DNA of 64,000 nt from the NCBI GenBank assembly GCA_030248065.1, contig JASAMV010008982.1:1-64000 (forward strand), written 5' to 3'. A program made the position numbers and the translations under genes. How positions within the stretch are numbered: the first letter of the stretch is position 1; each line of letters begins with the position of its first letter. The notes beneath the pieces were generated by a model. The model ran no database searches, was not told the DNA's origin, and saw only the letters and a program-made list of their open reading frames with translations. Shown here in pieces: positions 62,801 to 64,000 of the stretch. Source of the stretch: Rhynchonema sp. JSB1_4. Its lineage: Eukaryota; Nematoda; Chromadorea; Monhysterida; Xyalidae.

Positions 62801-63823
62801 AAAGATGCGTCGCCGCTGACCTGCATCTGCACGAAACGGGCCACCACCGAATTCGGATCCGGTCCCGACTGGGCCGACGTCAGAAAAGAGAAAGAAAGAG
62901 AAAGCGTGTGAGAAATCAATGAACATGGAAAATTCACATGTCGCAGCAGGCTTCATTCATAAAGTTCCAGTCATATAATAGTGTTATAGCATAAATCTCA
63001 GGCCAGATTGGGATACAGCTAACATAATGGCTTGGTTGGTAGAGCGTACCTGCGATTGCGATAGCTCGGAACGCACCGCCACTTTTGACGTCAGGAAGGC
63101 CATGGAGAAGGCATTTAATGGAGAATAGCATAGGATTAGATGGAGAGACAGGAAAGTTATATCGGCATGGCATATAGAATGGGTGAGCACAGAGATAACG
63201 GCCGGAATAGCTCTTACAAGAAATGGGATCTAGTGTCCACCACCTGGAAACCAGTTTTATTGAGAAGCACTTACACACAACGACCGCGATGGTAATGAAA
63301 CATACTTGGCCGGCTTCAAGTTTCCTCATCCATTTGGGTCGCTTGCTGTCTTGTTCGCTGGTGTCCAGTTGGAACGATGTTTCCTGCAAACAGCGGACCC
63401 ACTTAGACGAACGTAACGATGTCTAATATACGATGTGTGCGAGACGCAATACGAATATGTCAACCTTCAGCAGTTTCACAATGCTCTCAATCGTGTCGTG
63501 GAAGACGTCGGGCGACGCATCCCAGGGACACGGCAGTCGTGTGTGATAGATGTGTTGCGACGGTCGAATACGACGGTAGACATCGCCGGGTTTGCGACTC
63601 GAAACGCTCAGCACATCATCGCCACTGGGATCGTCCGTGTGGAATGCTGTGTGGCACTCCTGCATCATGAAACCATTAAAGGTGCTGGTTAACAACTCTT
63701 CGACCGCGCTTGATCTTGGGGGTAGAATATATAAACAAAGTTTGGACGTCGTGTTGCTCGACCCTAATCTGGCGAGCCGATTGGTTGCTTCCTGATGTTT
63801 CACGGCCACGTTGAAGTTTGCCC
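47887..63823 (-). CDS. unc79: UNC79 homologue (NALCN channel complex), 5' end outside or unresolved
   Basis: Very large HEAT-like-repeat protein of the NALCN sodium-leak channel complex, working with UNC80. The N-terminal exons lie beyond the right edge or were not found. Conserved blocks, running right to left: HTRLPCPWDASPDVFHDT (about 63530), YGIWMLAGLC (62010), VFQWFGTTALLPND (61860), LEQIKEGLNKVLSLQPYDVI (61590), DKIMPEWLEV (61520), DLNELKILLCKLFEPDLC (61380), PPELQLIYNLM (59480), YLLRCMKYLCLHAGALALAH (59330), QRFDTLAVEAQLHVNQQ (58290), GRDPRTVLRYLPWLLTPP (49000), EFVECVEHVRVLSWVLLGAL (48820), HIADQIQFVLAGFAEQSK (48720), VVHMSALFHAFHLCQLWTVY (48560). The last three exons are 48460-48350, 48239-48162 and 48084-47887, ending QSSAATQFYSV. 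A Ser-rich stretch at 56.8-57.5 kb is poorly conserved. Not every internal exon boundary was resolved. One intron contains the palindrome at 52246-53981. Confidence 0.93.
52246..53981. mobile_element. 1.74 kb near-perfect palindrome flanked by TTAA
   Basis: Two arms of about 830 bases are reverse complements with a spacer of about 65 bases around 53114. Ends read AGGGGCTCCGCC and GGCGGAGACCCT, with TTAA outside both (52242-52245 and 53982-53985). The end sequence resembles that of the palindrome at 35304-36377 (AGTGACTC), suggesting one family. Mirrored frames of 68-72 codons (52394-52612 versus 53615-53833) arise from the symmetry. It lies inside an intron of UNC79. Confidence 0.85.
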
Positions 63824-64000
63824 CTGGTGAAAAAAACTGAAAAAATTTGAAACGCTGCTGTGACGCGAATATGCCGTTTTAAAGTTTGATACTTGAGTGA
63901 CAGCAACCTCCAACATTGTGGCAAAAACTGCAATGCACAATAGCTATTGAAACGTCCGCATTGATGAATAAAAAAATAAAAGATCTCAAAAACCTGGTCA

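Noticed and set aside
62309..62956. 215-codon minus-strand frame as a UNC79 exon
   Set aside because: It lies between supported UNC79 exons, but its sequence does not match the conserved region expected there; part of it (about 62700-62890, another frame) may be exonic, but I could not confirm this.

Overview
The window is nuclear DNA of an invertebrate animal. Every confident gene is split by GT-AG introns, the shortest about 55 bases. The products are typical of bilaterians: fructose-1,6-bisphosphatase, nephrocystin-1, a KCTD8/12/16-type GABA-B receptor auxiliary subunit, the NALCN-complex protein UNC79, an ionotropic-glutamate-receptor-like channel and amidated-peptide precursors. The phylum is not resolved. 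A nephrocystin-1 gene implies a lineage with sensory or motile cilia, and a divergent glutamate-receptor-like channel fits a protostome. All exon models were assembled by eye from conserved protein blocks, splice dinucleotides and reading phase. For every model whose length is given, the joined coding length is a whole number of codons; the receptor (one frame break) and UNC79 (not fully traced) are exceptions.

Layout. 1-1.7 kb: simple-sequence arrays. 1.7-5.4 kb: fructose-1,6-bisphosphatase (+), whose last intron holds a TAA-flanked element. 7.0-10.2 kb: two related amidated-peptide precursor genes (-) separated by a second element of similar build. 10.2-17 kb: no firm gene. 17.0-23.2 kb: nephrocystin-1 (+), with a short inverted-repeat element against one splice acceptor and a hAT element in a later intron. 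24.6-28.0 kb: two divergent paralogues for a secreted 14-cysteine protein. 28-37 kb: repeat-rich and gene-poor. 37.1 kb: a small secreted protein (+). 37.8-42.0 kb: an ionotropic-receptor-like gene (-) with a 2.3 kb long-inverted-repeat element in an intron and one apparent frame break. 42.2-48.5 kb: a nearly identical segmental duplication covering the KCTD gene (+) and the convergent 3' end of UNC79 (-); copy 1 lacks about 1 kb and is broken, copy 2 is intact. 47.9-63.8 kb and beyond the right edge: UNC79 (-), with a 1.7 kb near-perfect palindrome in an intron.

Themes. UNC79 and the KCTD protein both tune neuronal excitability, through the NALCN leak channel and GABA-B receptors; the peptide precursors and the glutamate-receptor-like channel are also probably neuronal or sensory. 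Their proximity need not be functional. The most unusual feature is the mobile DNA: several unrelated-looking elements carry tandem arrays of a short motif at both ends in opposite orientation, with a different motif in each. The best candidate for an undescribed system is the peptide family, which releases roughly one C-terminal Asn-Arg-Tyr/Phe-amide peptide per exon.
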